Part shown: positions 7,052 through 15,700 of the stretch, piece by piece | How the letters are laid out: each line of letters begins with the position of its first letter | How positions within the stretch are numbered: the stretch's first letter is position 1 | DNA from: an uncultured Acetatifactor sp. | Lineage (GTDB): Bacteria > Bacillota > Clostridia > Lachnospirales > Lachnospiraceae | Reading direction: 5' to 3' | Assembly: GCA_910585665.1 (NCBI GenBank) | Contig: CAJUFI010000009.1 | Span: forward strand, 20,726-84,725 | Length of the DNA: 64,000 bases | The notes under the pieces: model-generated | The model's input: only the letters and a program-made list of their open reading frames with translations | Told to the model about the DNA's origin: nothing | Database searches by the model: none | Program-made: the position numbers and the translations under genes

Positions 7052-7423
7052 ATGACAATGTTGAAAAGGGTAGGCAGCTTCAATAACGAGTATTTCAATT
7101 CCCTGATCCGGGAGTACACGGACAAGGGGCAGAGGCCGGAGAGCTTCGGCATGAGCCGCGCCATCATGGCATACCTGGATACCAACGACAGCGGGGCTGC
7201 GGAGTTCATGGTAGGGGATATGCCTTTCCGGCAGGATATGGACGGCTTCATGGAGGCGGTGGAGGCGGCGGGCATTACGGAATTTCTCCTCTGCGACAAT
7301 TCCACCGGCCTTATGGAGAGCCTGCATTACCTGCTGGGGCATGGCTGGGCGGTAGGCGGAACCTGTGAGCTGGAGGCCAGCTATCACACTACCCTGCGGG
7401 GGCTTCGCATGAAAAAGGCGTAA
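7052..7423 (+). CDS. Conserved phage protein of unknown function
   Basis: A 123-residue protein with a strong AAAGGAGG site eight bases before the ATG. No motif is recognisable; it is acidic and mixed alpha/beta in look, with a C-terminal positively charged end (LRGLRMKKA). It is the first of six small same-strand genes between the methylase fusion and the large terminase, each preceded by a ribosome site or overlapping its neighbour. Confidence 0.6.
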   Translation: MTMLKRVGSFNNEYFNSLIREYTDKGQRPESFGMSRAIMAYLDTNDSGAAEFMVGDMPFRQDMDGFMEAVEAAGITEFLLCDNSTGLMESLHYLLGHGWAVGGTCELEASYHTTLRGLRMKKA

Positions 7424-7499
7424 GGCAGCAGGCAACGGGCGGGAAAGGTTCGGGGACGGGCTTTTCCCACCTTTGGGGCTTGCAGCCATGGTATTTTCA

Positions 7500-7518
7500 G
7501 GGTAATCTGTCCTGACAC
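7500..7518 (+). promoter_or_regulatory. Repeated upstream motif, copy 3
   Basis: GGGTAATCTGTCCTGACAC lies 24 bases before the next gene and just before a GGAAAGGGGG ribosome site. It is related to the motifs at 5077 and 7013. Confidence 0.4.
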
Positions 7519-7542
7519 CAAAATAGGAAAGGGGGTTTTGCT

Positions 7543-7977
7543 ATGGCAATGGCTACGGATCGGGAATATGCCGACATGGTGGCGGGGCTTGCCTATATCC
7601 GCCGGAAGGGGCGCTGCCTTGCGCATCTGCCGGATCGGAGGCTTGCGGTCTCGGATGAGGATGCCGGGGACGTGGAATATGTGAACGAGTGCCTGGGTAT
7701 CGTGCTGCGGGTGCTGGGCGTGAAGATGGAAAGTTCCATACCGCCCGGCTGGGAGGAATTTAGCGCGGCGGGGCGTTACCGCTGGTGCGCGGGGCTGGCA
7801 TCCCGGCAGGCCGGTCGGCTCCTTTGGGGGCTGCGGCTTGGGCGGATCAGGAGGCGTATGGTATCGCACAATGACTGGTGCAACGTGGACTGTGCGGAGA
7901 CGCACCTGCGGGATCTGGCTTCCTGCGGGGCGAAAAGAAAGGGGCGGTTTGGATGGCATTTCCGAGGAAAGAGATAG
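7543..7977 (+). CDS. Hypothetical phage protein
   Basis: A 144-residue protein preceded by GGAAAGGGGG. The first half is acidic; the last 50 residues are arginine-rich (RQAGRLLWGLRLGRIRRRM) with three cysteines, so nucleic-acid contact is possible. No family recognised. Its end overlaps the next gene by 25 bases. Confidence 0.55.
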   Translation: MAMATDREYADMVAGLAYIRRKGRCLAHLPDRRLAVSDEDAGDVEYVNECLGIVLRVLGVKMESSIPPGWEEFSAAGRYRWCAGLASRQAGRLLWGLRLGRIRRRMVSHNDWCNVDCAETHLRDLASCGAKRKGRFGWHFRGKR

Positions 7978-8192
7978 TCGAGGCGGTTCGCGCCCGGTAT
8001 CCGGTGGGGACGAGGGTGGAGCTGGTCTCTATGAATGACCCGTATAGTAAATTGAAGCCGGGCGACCGGGGAACCGTGAAGTCCGTGGACGATACGGGGA
8101 CGGTTTTTGTGAGCTGGGACTGCGGTTCGGGGCTTGGCGTGGTATACGGCGAGGATCGGATACGGATTCTAGAAGGCGGTGATTTTGAATGA
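7953..8192 (+). CDS. DUF4314 domain protein
   Basis: A 79-residue protein that is almost entirely the DUF4314 domain: GTRVELVSMNDPYSKLKPGD, then GTVKSVDDTG, SWDCGSGLGVVYGED. The domain looks like a small SH3-like beta-barrel (KOW-like turn GDRGTVKSVDD). DUF4314 proteins are common in phages and conjugative elements of Lachnospiraceae; their role is unknown. The ATG overlaps the previous gene. Confidence 0.75.
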   Translation: MAFPRKEIVEAVRARYPVGTRVELVSMNDPYSKLKPGDRGTVKSVDDTGTVFVSWDCGSGLGVVYGEDRIRILEGGDFE

Positions 8193-8578
8193 GGGGGTTC
8201 TTCCATGAGGGACGCTGGTATGAGGATACAGGCATGGTCTGCCGCCGCTGCGGGCATCCGGTCTACCGGTCGGATCTGGCGGAGTATGCCTACCAGTGCT
8301 TCCATTGTGACGAGGATCTGTATTCTTTTGAGGCGATGGAGCCGGACGGGGTGTATGTGCCGCCGGTGATGGTAGCGCGTCCGGTGGGCGGCATTACGCT
8401 GAATGAGGGGCTGGAATACCTGCTGGATGATGCGGGGAAACCCCGGATATTTGCTGGATGGCGGGAGGCGGAGGCTTACCTGCTGGGGCATGGCGTGGCG
8501 GAGGCTGATCTGGAAACGGTTTATTTGATAGAGATAGACGAGGAGGATTGCGATGAAGGATATCGGGTGTGCGTTTAA
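8189..8578 (+). CDS. Hypothetical phage protein with N-terminal zinc knuckle
   Basis: A 129-residue protein overlapping the stop of the DUF4314 gene (ATGA), which implies coupling. Two CxxC pairs, VCRRCG and CFHC, about 20 residues apart, form a probable zinc site at residues 18-41. The rest is acidic, ending in EEDCDEGYRVCV. No family recognised. Confidence 0.6.
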   Translation: MRGFFHEGRWYEDTGMVCRRCGHPVYRSDLAEYAYQCFHCDEDLYSFEAMEPDGVYVPPVMVARPVGGITLNEGLEYLLDDAGKPRIFAGWREAEAYLLGHGVAEADLETVYLIEIDEEDCDEGYRVCV

Positions 8579-8957
8579 GGTTGTGGATGCGGACGGGGTT
8601 CGGTATTATACAAGCCCGGAGGTTCTGGGGCTTGCGGATTTTGCACGGTCTTTGCATGAAAATGAAAAGGATAGGGGCGGGAAGCCCCTGCCGCTGGCCG
8701 GGCGGATCGCCGGGGCGGTGGAATGCCCAGAGGCGGCGTGGCTGGCCATGGCGGACGATATGGAGGCGGAGAAGAAGTTCTCCTGCTTCCTGATCGCGGA
8801 TATCGTGGGGAACGTGCTGTGGGTAAATGAAGACCATGGGGATGGGCTGGCGCATTATGTGTTCCCGCTTAGCGCGGTGCTGGAAACGGCGGCCATGGAG
8901 GGGGATGTCTGGGCTCTGCTTTTGGCCCGGTTCCCGAATGCCAGGGTAGACCGGTGA
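8553..8957 (+). CDS. Hypothetical phage protein
   Basis: A 134-residue protein starting inside the end of the preceding gene, with GAGGAGG nearby. It has a beta-rich N terminus (CAFKVVDADGVRYYTS) and no recognised motif. The next gene starts on its stop codon. Confidence 0.55.
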   Translation: MKDIGCAFKVVDADGVRYYTSPEVLGLADFARSLHENEKDRGGKPLPLAGRIAGAVECPEAAWLAMADDMEAEKKFSCFLIADIVGNVLWVNEDHGDGLAHYVFPLSAVLETAAMEGDVWALLLARFPNARVDR

Positions 8958-9253
8958 TGGGGGCGGCTGGGTTCCCGTTGGGCAGGGTCTGCGCTACCAG
9001 GGGCGTGGCGCATGATATGGAGCGGGATGCGGCGTTTGCCCGGTTTGTGGCGGGTTCCCTTGCCCGGTATCGGTGTTGTGACTGGGGCGATGTATCGGCG
9101 GCGGATGGGAAGGCCAATAGCGGGGCGGTGGAATGCGGCGGGGAGCGTATCCTTGCCGCTTACCGGTATCCGGGACATGGAAGCCGGAAGATATGGATTC
9201 TTACGGAGGCTGACCGGAGCGTTACCACGGTTCTGTACCCGGAGGAATATTAG
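8957..9253 (+). CDS. Conserved plasmid/phage-related small protein
   Basis: A 98-residue protein (a GTG three bases earlier is equally possible). It matches by recall a widespread small family of mobile elements: LGRVCATRGV, FVAGSLARY, DWGDVSAADGKAN, RILAAYRYPG and KIWILTEADRS with the C-terminal ending PEEY. Members occur in plasmids, ICEs and phages; function is unknown. It is the last gene of the accessory module and is followed by direct repeat B and a terminator. Confidence 0.65.
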   Translation: MGAAGFPLGRVCATRGVAHDMERDAAFARFVAGSLARYRCCDWGDVSAADGKANSGAVECGGERILAAYRYPGHGSRKIWILTEADRSVTTVLYPEEY

Positions 9254-9254
9254 C

Positions 9255-9273
9255 GGTTGAAATTATGTTTTAA
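9255..9273 (+). repeat. Direct repeat copy B (right edge of modification module)
   Basis: GGTTGAAATTATGTTTTAA begins immediately after the last accessory gene and differs from copy A (1639-1657) at two positions. Together they frame 7.6 kb lying between the small and large terminase genes. Confidence 0.6.
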
Positions 9274-9287
9274 TTTTGAGGGACTTT

Positions 9288-9324
9288 GGAAGGGGCTTCT
9301 CCTTATGGGGGAGGTTCCTTTTTT
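9288..9324 (+). terminator. Terminator before large terminase
   Basis: CTTCTCC (9296-9302) pairs with GGGGGAG (9307-9313); an outer GGAA/TTCC adds four pairs across a bulge, followed by six Ts. It closes the accessory module transcript. Confidence 0.55.
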
Positions 9325-9353
9325 GAAGGGATTTTTCTGCAGGAAGGGGGCTG

Positions 9354-10961
9354 GTGCCGTTGCGGAAATTAAAGGAATATGTGCCGTCCCGGTTCATGGG
9401 GGAGGGGTCTACCTATCGTGGGGAGCTGGCTGACCTGGCGGTGGCGTTTATCGGGTGCTTGAAGCATACTAAGGGGGAATGGTACGGGAAGAATTTTGAG
9501 CTGATCGACTGGCAGGAGCAGATCATACGGGATCTGTTCGGGATCGTGAAGCCCAATGGATACCGGCAGTTCAATACGGCGTATGTGGAGATTGCCAAGA
9601 AGCAGGGGAAGTCGGAGCTGGCGGCTGCAGTGGCTCTTTTGCTTACCTGCGGGGATATGGAGTATGGCGGGGAGGTGTACGGGTGCGCTTCCGACAGGCA
9701 GCAGGCTTCCATTGTGTTTGACGTGGCCTGCGGCATGGTGGAGCAGTGCCCGGCATTGAAGTCCCGGATCAAGCCGGTGCTTTCGCAGAAGCGCCTGATC
9801 TATAAGCCGTTGAACAGCTTCTATCAGGTATTGTCGGCGGAGGCGTATACGAAGCATGGGCTGAATGTCCATGCGGTGGTGTTCGATGAGCTCCATGCCC
9901 AGCCGAACCGGCAGCTGTATGACGTGATGACCCATGGGTCGGGGGATGCAAGGAAACAGCCTTTGTATTTTTTGATCACTACGGCGGGGAATGATACCAA
10001 TTCGATCTGCTATGAGGTTCACCAGAAGGCAAAGGATATTCTGGAGGGGCGGAAGGTTGACCCTACGTTCTACCCGGTGATTTATGGGGCGGATGAGGCG
10101 GACGACTGGACTTCCCATGCGGTGTGGGAGAAGGCGAACCCGTCCCTTGGAATCACGGTGGACGTGGAGAAATTGGAGGCGGCCTGCGAGAGCGCGAGGC
10201 AGAACCCGGCGGAGGAGAATCTATTCCGGCAGCTCAGGCTGTGCCAGTGGGTGAAGCAGGCGGTGCGGTGGATGCCCATGGAGGCATGGGATAAATGTGC
10301 CTTTGCTGTGAATGCCGGGGTATTGGAAGGGCGGGCCTGCTATGGCGGGCTGGACTTGTCCTCCACTACGGATATCACGGCTTTCGTGCTGGTGTTCCCG
10401 CCGGAATATGAGGAGGATAAATATATTATCCTGCCTTTCTTCTGGATACCGGAGGACAACATGGAGATACGGGTGCGGCGGGATCATGTGCCCTATGACG
10501 TGTGGGAGAAGCAGGGGCATTTGAAGACCACCGAGGGGAATGTGGTGCATTACGGCTTTATCGAGGCGTTCATTGAGGAATTAGGAACGCGGTATCATAT
10601 CCGGGAGATCGCTTTTGACCGGTGGGGAGCTACCCAGATGGTGCAGAACCTGGAGGGGCTGGGCTTTACGGTGGTTCCTTTCGGGCAGGGGTTCAAGGAT
10701 ATGTCGCCGCCCACGAAGGAGCTGATGCGGCTTACCTTAGACCAGAAGATCGCCCATGGCGGGAACCCGGTGCTGCGGTGGATGATGGACAATATCCATG
10801 TGCGGACTGACCCGGCGGGGAATGTGAAGCCGGACAAGGAGAAGTCTACGGAGAAGATCGACGGCGCGGTGGCGGCGGTGATGGCGTTAGACCGGGCGAT
10901 CCGTGGCGGCGGGGAGATTGGCGCTTCTATCTATGATGAAAGGGGGCTTTTGCTGTTATGA
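9354..10961 (+). CDS. terL: Phage terminase large subunit
   Basis: A 535-residue DNA-packaging motor with a GTG start after AGGAAGGGGG. The ATPase half carries a P-loop variant AKKQGKSE (residues 81-88) and Walker B VVFDELHA (D178-E179), with the TTAGN coupling segment after it. The C-terminal nuclease half has GLDLSSTTD, AFDRWGA and the late DGAVAAVMALDRA acidic site, as in HK97/lambda-type terminases. It pumps DNA into proheads and cuts concatemers with the small subunit. Full length for the family. The portal gene overlaps its stop. Confidence 0.93.
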   Translation: MPLRKLKEYVPSRFMGEGSTYRGELADLAVAFIGCLKHTKGEWYGKNFELIDWQEQIIRDLFGIVKPNGYRQFNTAYVEIAKKQGKSELAAAVALLLTCGDMEYGGEVYGCASDRQQASIVFDVACGMVEQCPALKSRIKPVLSQKRLIYKPLNSFYQVLSAEAYTKHGLNVHAVVFDELHAQPNRQLYDVMTHGSGDARKQPLYFLITTAGNDTNSICYEVHQKAKDILEGRKVDPTFYPVIYGADEADDWTSHAVWEKANPSLGITVDVEKLEAACESARQNPAEENLFRQLRLCQWVKQAVRWMPMEAWDKCAFAVNAGVLEGRACYGGLDLSSTTDITAFVLVFPPEYEEDKYIILPFFWIPEDNMEIRVRRDHVPYDVWEKQGHLKTTEGNVVHYGFIEAFIEELGTRYHIREIAFDRWGATQMVQNLEGLGFTVVPFGQGFKDMSPPTKELMRLTLDQKIAHGGNPVLRWMMDNIHVRTDPAGNVKPDKEKSTEKIDGAVAAVMALDRAIRGGGEIGASIYDERGLLLL

Positions 10962-12295
10962 GTGTTTTGGGGCGGCTGTTCCGGGTGAGGGACAAGCCGG
11001 AAATTCCGGGGGATATGCGCCGGGCGTATGACATGATGGGCGGGAGCCGGTTCGGGTTCTTCTTCGGCGGCTCTGCCAGCGGCAAGGCGGTGAATGAGCG
11101 GACGGCCATGCAGATGACGGCGGTGTATGCCTGCGTCCGGGTGCTGTCGGAAGCGGTGGCGGGGCTTCCGCTCCATGTGTACCGGTATAGTGAGGACGGG
11201 AGCAAGGAGAAGGCTTTGAAGCATCCGCTGTACCGGCTATTGCATGATGAGCCGAACCCGGAGATGTCTTCCTTTAATTTCCGGGAGACGTTGATGGGGC
11301 ACCTGCTGCTGTATGGGAACGCCTATGCGCAGATCATACGAAACGGCAGGGGTGAGGTGGCAGGGCTGTACCCATTGATGCCCGCCAAGATGACGGTTGA
11401 CCGGGACAGCGGGGGGAATCTCTACTATCTTTATTCCCGTGGCTCGGACGATGCGCCGGAGGCGGGGGAGAACGGGCAGGTGTACCTGCCGCCGGATCAG
11501 GTGCTGCATATCCCCGGCCTTGGGTATGACGGGATCGTGGGGTACTCGCCCATCGCCATGGCGAAGAACGCGGTGGGGCTGGGGATCGCCACGGAGGAAT
11601 ACGGGGCGAAGTTCTTTGCCAATGATGCCTCGCCCAGCGGGATATTGGAGCATCCGGGGGTATTGAAGAACCCGGATAAGGTGCGGGAGAGCTGGAACAA
11701 GCTGTTCCGGGGGAGCGTCAATTCCCACCAGATCGCGGTATTGGAGGAGGGGCTTAAATACCAGCCCATCGGGATATCGCCGGATCAGGCGCAGTTCCTG
11801 GAGACGAGGAAGTTCCAGCTGAACGAGATCGCCCGGATATTCCGGGTGCCGCCCCATATGGTGGGGGATCTGGAAAAGTCGTCTTTTTCCAATATCGAGC
11901 AGCAGTCGCTGGAATTTGTGAAATACACTCTGGAGCCCTGGCTGATGCGCTGGGAGCAGGCCATGGGGCGGCGGCTGTTTACGGATAGTGAGAAGGAGTC
12001 CTATTTTATCCGCTTCAATGTGGAGGGGCTTTTGCGGGGCGATTATGAGAGCCGCATGAACGGGTATGCGGTGGCAAGGCAGAATGGCTGGATGAGCGCG
12101 AATGATATCCGGGAGCTGGAAAACCTTGACCGTATCCCGGCGGAGCTTGGGGGCGACCTTTATCTGGTGAACGGCTCCATGACGAAGCTGGCGGATGCCG
12201 GGGCTTTTGCAGGGGATGCCGGTGAAAATGCCGGGACGGCGAACAGTGCGGGCGGGAATGCCAGGAACCGGAGAAATGGAGGAAGTAGGAAATGA
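10958..12295 (+). CDS. HK97-type portal protein
   Basis: A 445-residue protein overlapping the terminase stop by four bases. Recognisable by AVYACVRVLSEAVAGLPLHVYR, HPLYRLLHDEPNPEMS, GNAYAQIIR, PSGILEHPG and FRVPPHMVG, which are the standard blocks of HK97 family portals. Twelve copies form the DNA channel at one capsid vertex. The C-terminal 40 residues are a glycine/alanine/asparagine-rich tail ending basic (NRRNGGSRK). Confidence 0.93.
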   Translation: MSVLGRLFRVRDKPEIPGDMRRAYDMMGGSRFGFFFGGSASGKAVNERTAMQMTAVYACVRVLSEAVAGLPLHVYRYSEDGSKEKALKHPLYRLLHDEPNPEMSSFNFRETLMGHLLLYGNAYAQIIRNGRGEVAGLYPLMPAKMTVDRDSGGNLYYLYSRGSDDAPEAGENGQVYLPPDQVLHIPGLGYDGIVGYSPIAMAKNAVGLGIATEEYGAKFFANDASPSGILEHPGVLKNPDKVRESWNKLFRGSVNSHQIAVLEEGLKYQPIGISPDQAQFLETRKFQLNEIARIFRVPPHMVGDLEKSSFSNIEQQSLEFVKYTLEPWLMRWEQAMGRRLFTDSEKESYFIRFNVEGLLRGDYESRMNGYAVARQNGWMSANDIRELENLDRIPAELGGDLYLVNGSMTKLADAGAFAGDAGENAGTANSAGGNARNRRNGGSRK

Positions 12296-12975
12296 ATAAA
12301 TTTTGGAACTGGGTGCGGGACGAGGATGGCCGCACCCTTTATCTGAATGGGACGATTGCGGAGGAGAGCTGGTTCGAGGATGAAATTACCCCTGCGGCCT
12401 TTAAGGCAGAGCTGATGGCCGGGGAGGGGGATATCACGGTATGGATCAATTCTCCGGGCGGGGACTGTATTGCGGCTTCGCAGATCTACTGTATGCTGAT
12501 GGATTACCGGGGCGCGGTGACGGTGAAGATAGACGGCATTGCCGCCAGCGCGGCCAGCGTGGTTGCCATGGCCGGTACTACGGTGTTGATGGCTCCTACA
12601 GCTTTGATGATGGTGCATAACCCGCTTACGGTGGCCATCGGGGATTCGGAGGAAATGAAGAAGGCGGTGGCGTTGCTGGATGAGGTGAAGGAGTCCATTA
12701 TCAACGCCTACGAGATCAGGACGGGGCTTTCGCGGGCGCGGCTGTCCCATCTGATGGACGCGGAGACCTGGCTGTCCGCCCATAAGGCGGTGGAGCTGGG
12801 GTTCGCGGACGGCCTGCTGTTCGGGGAACGGGCGGAGGTGCCGGAAGGGGCCGCGGATTTTGTGTTCTCCCGGAGGGCGGTCACGAACAGCCTTTTGGAG
12901 AAGCTGCCGCATAGGGCGGAGAAACGGATACCGGCGGGGCCGCTGTATGGGCGGCTGGATTTGCTGAAAATGTGA
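12292..12975 (+). CDS. Prohead protease, ClpP-like (head maturation)
   Basis: A 227-residue protein overlapping the portal stop (ATGA). It has the ClpP/S14 fold markers: WINSPGGDC, the nucleophile region DGIAASAAS (Ser near 86) and MMVHNP with the catalytic His near 109. In HK97-like phages these proteases trim the major capsid N terminus during maturation; the capsid gene directly downstream has the expected removable N-terminal coiled coil. Confidence 0.92.
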   Translation: MNKFWNWVRDEDGRTLYLNGTIAEESWFEDEITPAAFKAELMAGEGDITVWINSPGGDCIAASQIYCMLMDYRGAVTVKIDGIAASAASVVAMAGTTVLMAPTALMMVHNPLTVAIGDSEEMKKAVALLDEVKESIINAYEIRTGLSRARLSHLMDAETWLSAHKAVELGFADGLLFGERAEVPEGAADFVFSRRAVTNSLLEKLPHRAEKRIPAGPLYGRLDLLKM

Positions 12976-12993
12976 GATAGGAGGGCTTTTGAT

Positions 12994-14208
12994 ATGGATA
13001 AGATTTTAGAGCTGCGGGAGAAAAGGGCCAAGGCGTGGGAGGCGGCCAAGGCGTTCCTGGATTCGAAGCGCGGGGCGGACGGGCTGTTGGCTGCGGAGGA
13101 TGTGGCGGCCTATGAGAAGATGGAGGCGGACGTGGTGAATCTGGGAAAGGAGATTGACCGGCTGGAACGGCAGGCGGCTTTGGATGCGGAGATGAATAAG
13201 CCGTTGAACAGGCCGCTTTCGGGGAAGCCGGGGGCTGCTGGTTCCGGCGAGGAAAAAACGGGGCGGGCTTCGGCGGAGTACCGGAGGTCTTTCTGGAATG
13301 CCATGCGCAGCAAGCTACCGTCCCATGGGGTGATGGATGCCCTGCAGGTGGGGACGGATTCTGAGGGCGGGTATCTGGTGCCGGATGAATTTGAGCGCAC
13401 TCTGGTGGAGGCGTTGGAGGAGCAGAATATCTTCCGTACCCTCGCCCATGTGATCCAGACCAGCTCCGGCGACCGGAAGATCCCGGTGGTGGCTTCCAAG
13501 GGGACGGCCTCCTGGGTGGATGAGGAGGGCGCAATCCCGGAGAGCGACGACAGCTTCGGGCAGGTCTCCATCGGGGCGTATAAGCTGGGGACGATGATCA
13601 AGGTGTCGGAGGAACTGCTGAACGACAGCGTGTTCGATCTGGAGTCCTATATTTCCCGTGAGTTTGCGCGGCGGATCGGGAATAAGGAGGAGGAAGCGTT
13701 CTTTACCGGGGACGGGAAAGGGAAGCCCCTGGGGGTTCTGGCGGATATGGGCGGTGCGGAGGTGGGCGTTACGGCTGCGGCTGCCGGGGCGTTTACGGCG
13801 GATGAGGTGTTTGATCTGTTCTACTCGCTGAAAGCCCCTTACCGGAAAAGCGCGGTGTTTCTGATGAATGATGCTTCGGTTAAGGCGCTGCGGAAGTTAA
13901 AGGACAGCAACGGGCAGTATTTATGGCAGCCCTCCCTTACGGCGGCCACGCCAGATACGTTGATGGGGAGGCCGGTGTATACTTCGGCTTTCATGCCTGC
14001 GCTGGCGGCGGGGGAGAAGTCGATTCTGTTTGGCGACCTTTCGTATTATTGGGTGGCCGACCGGCAGGGGCGGTCTTTCAGGAGGCTGGGGGAATTGTAC
14101 GCGCCTACGGGGCAGGTGGGGTTCCTCGCTACCCAGAGGGTGGACGGGAAGCTGGTCTTAGCGGAGGCGGTGAAGGTGCTGCAGCAGAAGGCCGGTTCCG
14201 GCTCCTGA
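12994..14208 (+). CDS. Major capsid protein, HK97 fold
   Basis: A 404-residue protein. Residues 1-100 are a charged helical delta/scaffold region (LELREKRAKAWEAAK); the mature part starts around TGRASAEYRRSF. HK97 markers include GTDSEGGYLVPDEF, then ALEEQNIFRTLA, EEGAIPESD, KVSEELLNDS and TGDGKGKPLG. Full length for the family. A strong terminator follows about 125 bases after the stop, in the usual place for setting capsid dosage. Confidence 0.93.
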   Translation: MDKILELREKRAKAWEAAKAFLDSKRGADGLLAAEDVAAYEKMEADVVNLGKEIDRLERQAALDAEMNKPLNRPLSGKPGAAGSGEEKTGRASAEYRRSFWNAMRSKLPSHGVMDALQVGTDSEGGYLVPDEFERTLVEALEEQNIFRTLAHVIQTSSGDRKIPVVASKGTASWVDEEGAIPESDDSFGQVSIGAYKLGTMIKVSEELLNDSVFDLESYISREFARRIGNKEEEAFFTGDGKGKPLGVLADMGGAEVGVTAAAAGAFTADEVFDLFYSLKAPYRKSAVFLMNDASVKALRKLKDSNGQYLWQPSLTAATPDTLMGRPVYTSAFMPALAAGEKSILFGDLSYYWVADRQGRSFRRLGELYAPTGQVGFLATQRVDGKLVLAEAVKVLQQKAGSGS

Positions 14209-14333
14209 TTGGCTGGCCGGTAGAAATGGATATGTTGCGTATGTGGGTGCTGCCCTTATTGGGCGGTACTTTTTATGGGATTTTGGCGGAGGGCTGTGCG
14301 GTGGATACTGCTGCGGCCTTTCTGCAGTATATG

Positions 14334-14361
14334 GGCGGTCTGTTTTTGCGGGCCGCCTTTT
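14334..14361 (+). terminator. Terminator downstream of the major capsid gene
   Basis: GGCGGTCTG (14334-14342) pairs with CGGGCCGCC (14349-14357) around TTTTTG, followed by TTTT. The frame here is also open from 14226 into the next gene, but the hairpin and the connector family start argue that this stretch is untranslated. Confidence 0.6.
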
Positions 14362-14378
14362 GGAAATGGGGTGGTGGG

Positions 14379-14657
14379 ATGCTGGTTACATTGCCGGAGG
14401 CGAAGGAATACCTGCGGGTGGATGCGGAGGATGAGGACGCATTGATCTTAAGGTTTATCGGCGCGGCTCAGGAGATCTGCATGGATGTGGCGCGGGTATC
14501 GGAGGAGTCGGATTTTTCGGAGGATTTAGAAAATGCCAGAGCGGCGGTTCTGTATACGGTGGCCTATCTGTATGAGCATAGGGAGGAGGCCGACCATAGG
14601 GGGCTGTTGCTTACGCTGCGGGCTCTGCTCTTTGGCGTGCGGAGGGAGGGGTTCTGA
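14379..14657 (+). CDS. Head-tail connector protein (gp6-like)
   Basis: A 92-residue protein with the family opening LPEAKEYLRVDAEDEDALI and the helical body FIGAAQEIC and AVLYTVAYLYEHRE. Gp6-like adaptors form a ring below the portal. The start follows GGGGTGGTGGG and sits just after the capsid terminator. Its stop overlaps the ATG of the next gene. Confidence 0.85.
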   Translation: MLVTLPEAKEYLRVDAEDEDALILRFIGAAQEICMDVARVSEESDFSEDLENARAAVLYTVAYLYEHREEADHRGLLLTLRALLFGVRREGF

Positions 14658-14989
14658 TGGAGATAGCGGCGCTTCGGGTTAAAATTATGTTTCAACGGCA
14701 GGAGGCCGTGGCGGATAAAGTCGGGAACCATACAAGCCGCTGGGCGGATTATTTTGCCTGCCGCGCCACGGTGGGCGGCGAGGGTGGGACGGAGAAGGCT
14801 GTGGCGGGGACTACGGTGGAGGATGCGGATATTTCTTTTACGGTGCGTTTCTGCAGGGCGGCGGAGGCGGTATCCAGCAGCGGGTTCCGCATTGTGTTCC
14901 GGGAGGAATTGTACGATATCCTGGCGGTTGACCATTTGAATTACAAGAAAAAGGCATTGAAATTCCGGTGCCGGAAAGTGAGGCGGTAG
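14657..14989 (+). CDS. Head-tail adaptor / head closure protein
   Basis: A 110-residue small beta-barrel-type protein in the position of SPP1 gp16-like stoppers; DISFTVRFCRA, then FRIVFREELYDILAVDHLN and the basic end FRCRKVRR fit the family. It follows the connector with an overlapping start. The third copy of the 19-base repeat lies within its first codons. Confidence 0.8.
   Translation: MEIAALRVKIMFQRQEAVADKVGNHTSRWADYFACRATVGGEGGTEKAVAGTTVEDADISFTVRFCRAAEAVSSSGFRIVFREELYDILAVDHLNYKKKALKFRCRKVRR
14677..14695 (+). repeat. Copy C of the 19-base repeat
   Basis: GGTTAAAATTATGTTTCAA matches copies A and B at all but two or three positions and here encodes RVKIMFQ in the head closure protein. 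Its presence inside a conserved morphogenesis gene suggests that this gene could be the source of the motif. Confidence 0.5.
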
Positions 14990-14991
14990 GC

Positions 14992-15375
14992 ATGGCGGAG
15001 CGGGTGTCCGTGGGGGAGATGGCTTCGGCTATCATGGAGTCGTTGGAGGAATACGCCGACCTTGCCACGGAGGATTTGAAGAAGGCGGTGAAAAGCGCCG
15101 GGAATACGGTGAAAAAGGAGATTCGGGAGAACGCGCCGAATCGGACGGGGGCTTATGGGAAAAGCTGGGCGGTGAAGGTTTCCAGGGAGACTTCCAATTC
15201 TTTGGAGGTCACAGTGTATTCCCGGAACCGGTACTGGCTGGCGCACCTGCTGGAATTTGGCCACGCCAAAAGGGGCGGCGGCAGGGTGGCCGGGAGGGCG
15301 CATATCGCACCGGCGGAGGATGTGGGCATTAAGAGACTGGAAACGGAGATAGAAAGGAGCCTGGGCGATGGATAG
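14992..15375 (+). CDS. HK97 gp10-like head-tail joining protein
   Basis: A 127-residue protein. KAVKSAGNTVKKEIRENAPN, RTGAYGKSW and LLEFGHAKRGG are the hallmarks of HK97 gp10 family tail-completion proteins. The ATG after GAGGCGG is preferred to one 24 bases earlier that lacks a site. Overlaps the next gene by eight bases. Confidence 0.88.
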   Translation: MAERVSVGEMASAIMESLEEYADLATEDLKKAVKSAGNTVKKEIRENAPNRTGAYGKSWAVKVSRETSNSLEVTVYSRNRYWLAHLLEFGHAKRGGGRVAGRAHIAPAEDVGIKRLETEIERSLGDG

Positions 15376-15700
15376 TCTGATCAGGATGATAGAAGAATTG
15401 GGGCTGCCCTTTGCGTATGGCCACTTCGCGGAGGGGGAGTCGCCGGAGCCGCCCTTTGTGTGCTACCTGCTGCCGGGGAGTCGTAATTTCGCCGCCGATG
15501 GGCGGGTGTATTATAAGGACAGCGAGGTGCGGCTGGAAGTCTATACCGATAGAAAGGATTTAGGCTTGGAGGCGCGGGTGGAGGCCGTGCTGGACGGGCA
15601 TGGGGTTTTCTACAATAAGTCGGAGGTATGGATCGAGGGCGAGAGGCTTTATGAGGTCTTATACAGTTTTGGATGGGAGGCTGGATGCTATGGCGAATAA
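15368..15700 (+). CDS. Tail terminator-like protein
   Basis: A 110-residue protein in the slot of tail-terminator (gp11/gpU-like) proteins, between gp10 and the major tail protein. PPFVCYLLPGSRNFAADG, then SEVRLEVYTDRKDLGLE and a C-terminal YEVLYSFGWEAG fit that family. Overlaps its neighbours on both sides, so it is part of a tightly coupled operon. Confidence 0.78.
   Translation: MDSLIRMIEELGLPFAYGHFAEGESPEPPFVCYLLPGSRNFAADGRVYYKDSEVRLEVYTDRKDLGLEARVEAVLDGHGVFYNKSEVWIEGERLYEVLYSFGWEAGCYGE

Noticed and set aside
14226..14378. N-terminal extension of the head-tail connector
   Set aside because: Frame is open, but it runs through the capsid terminator and the family starts at the later ATG.
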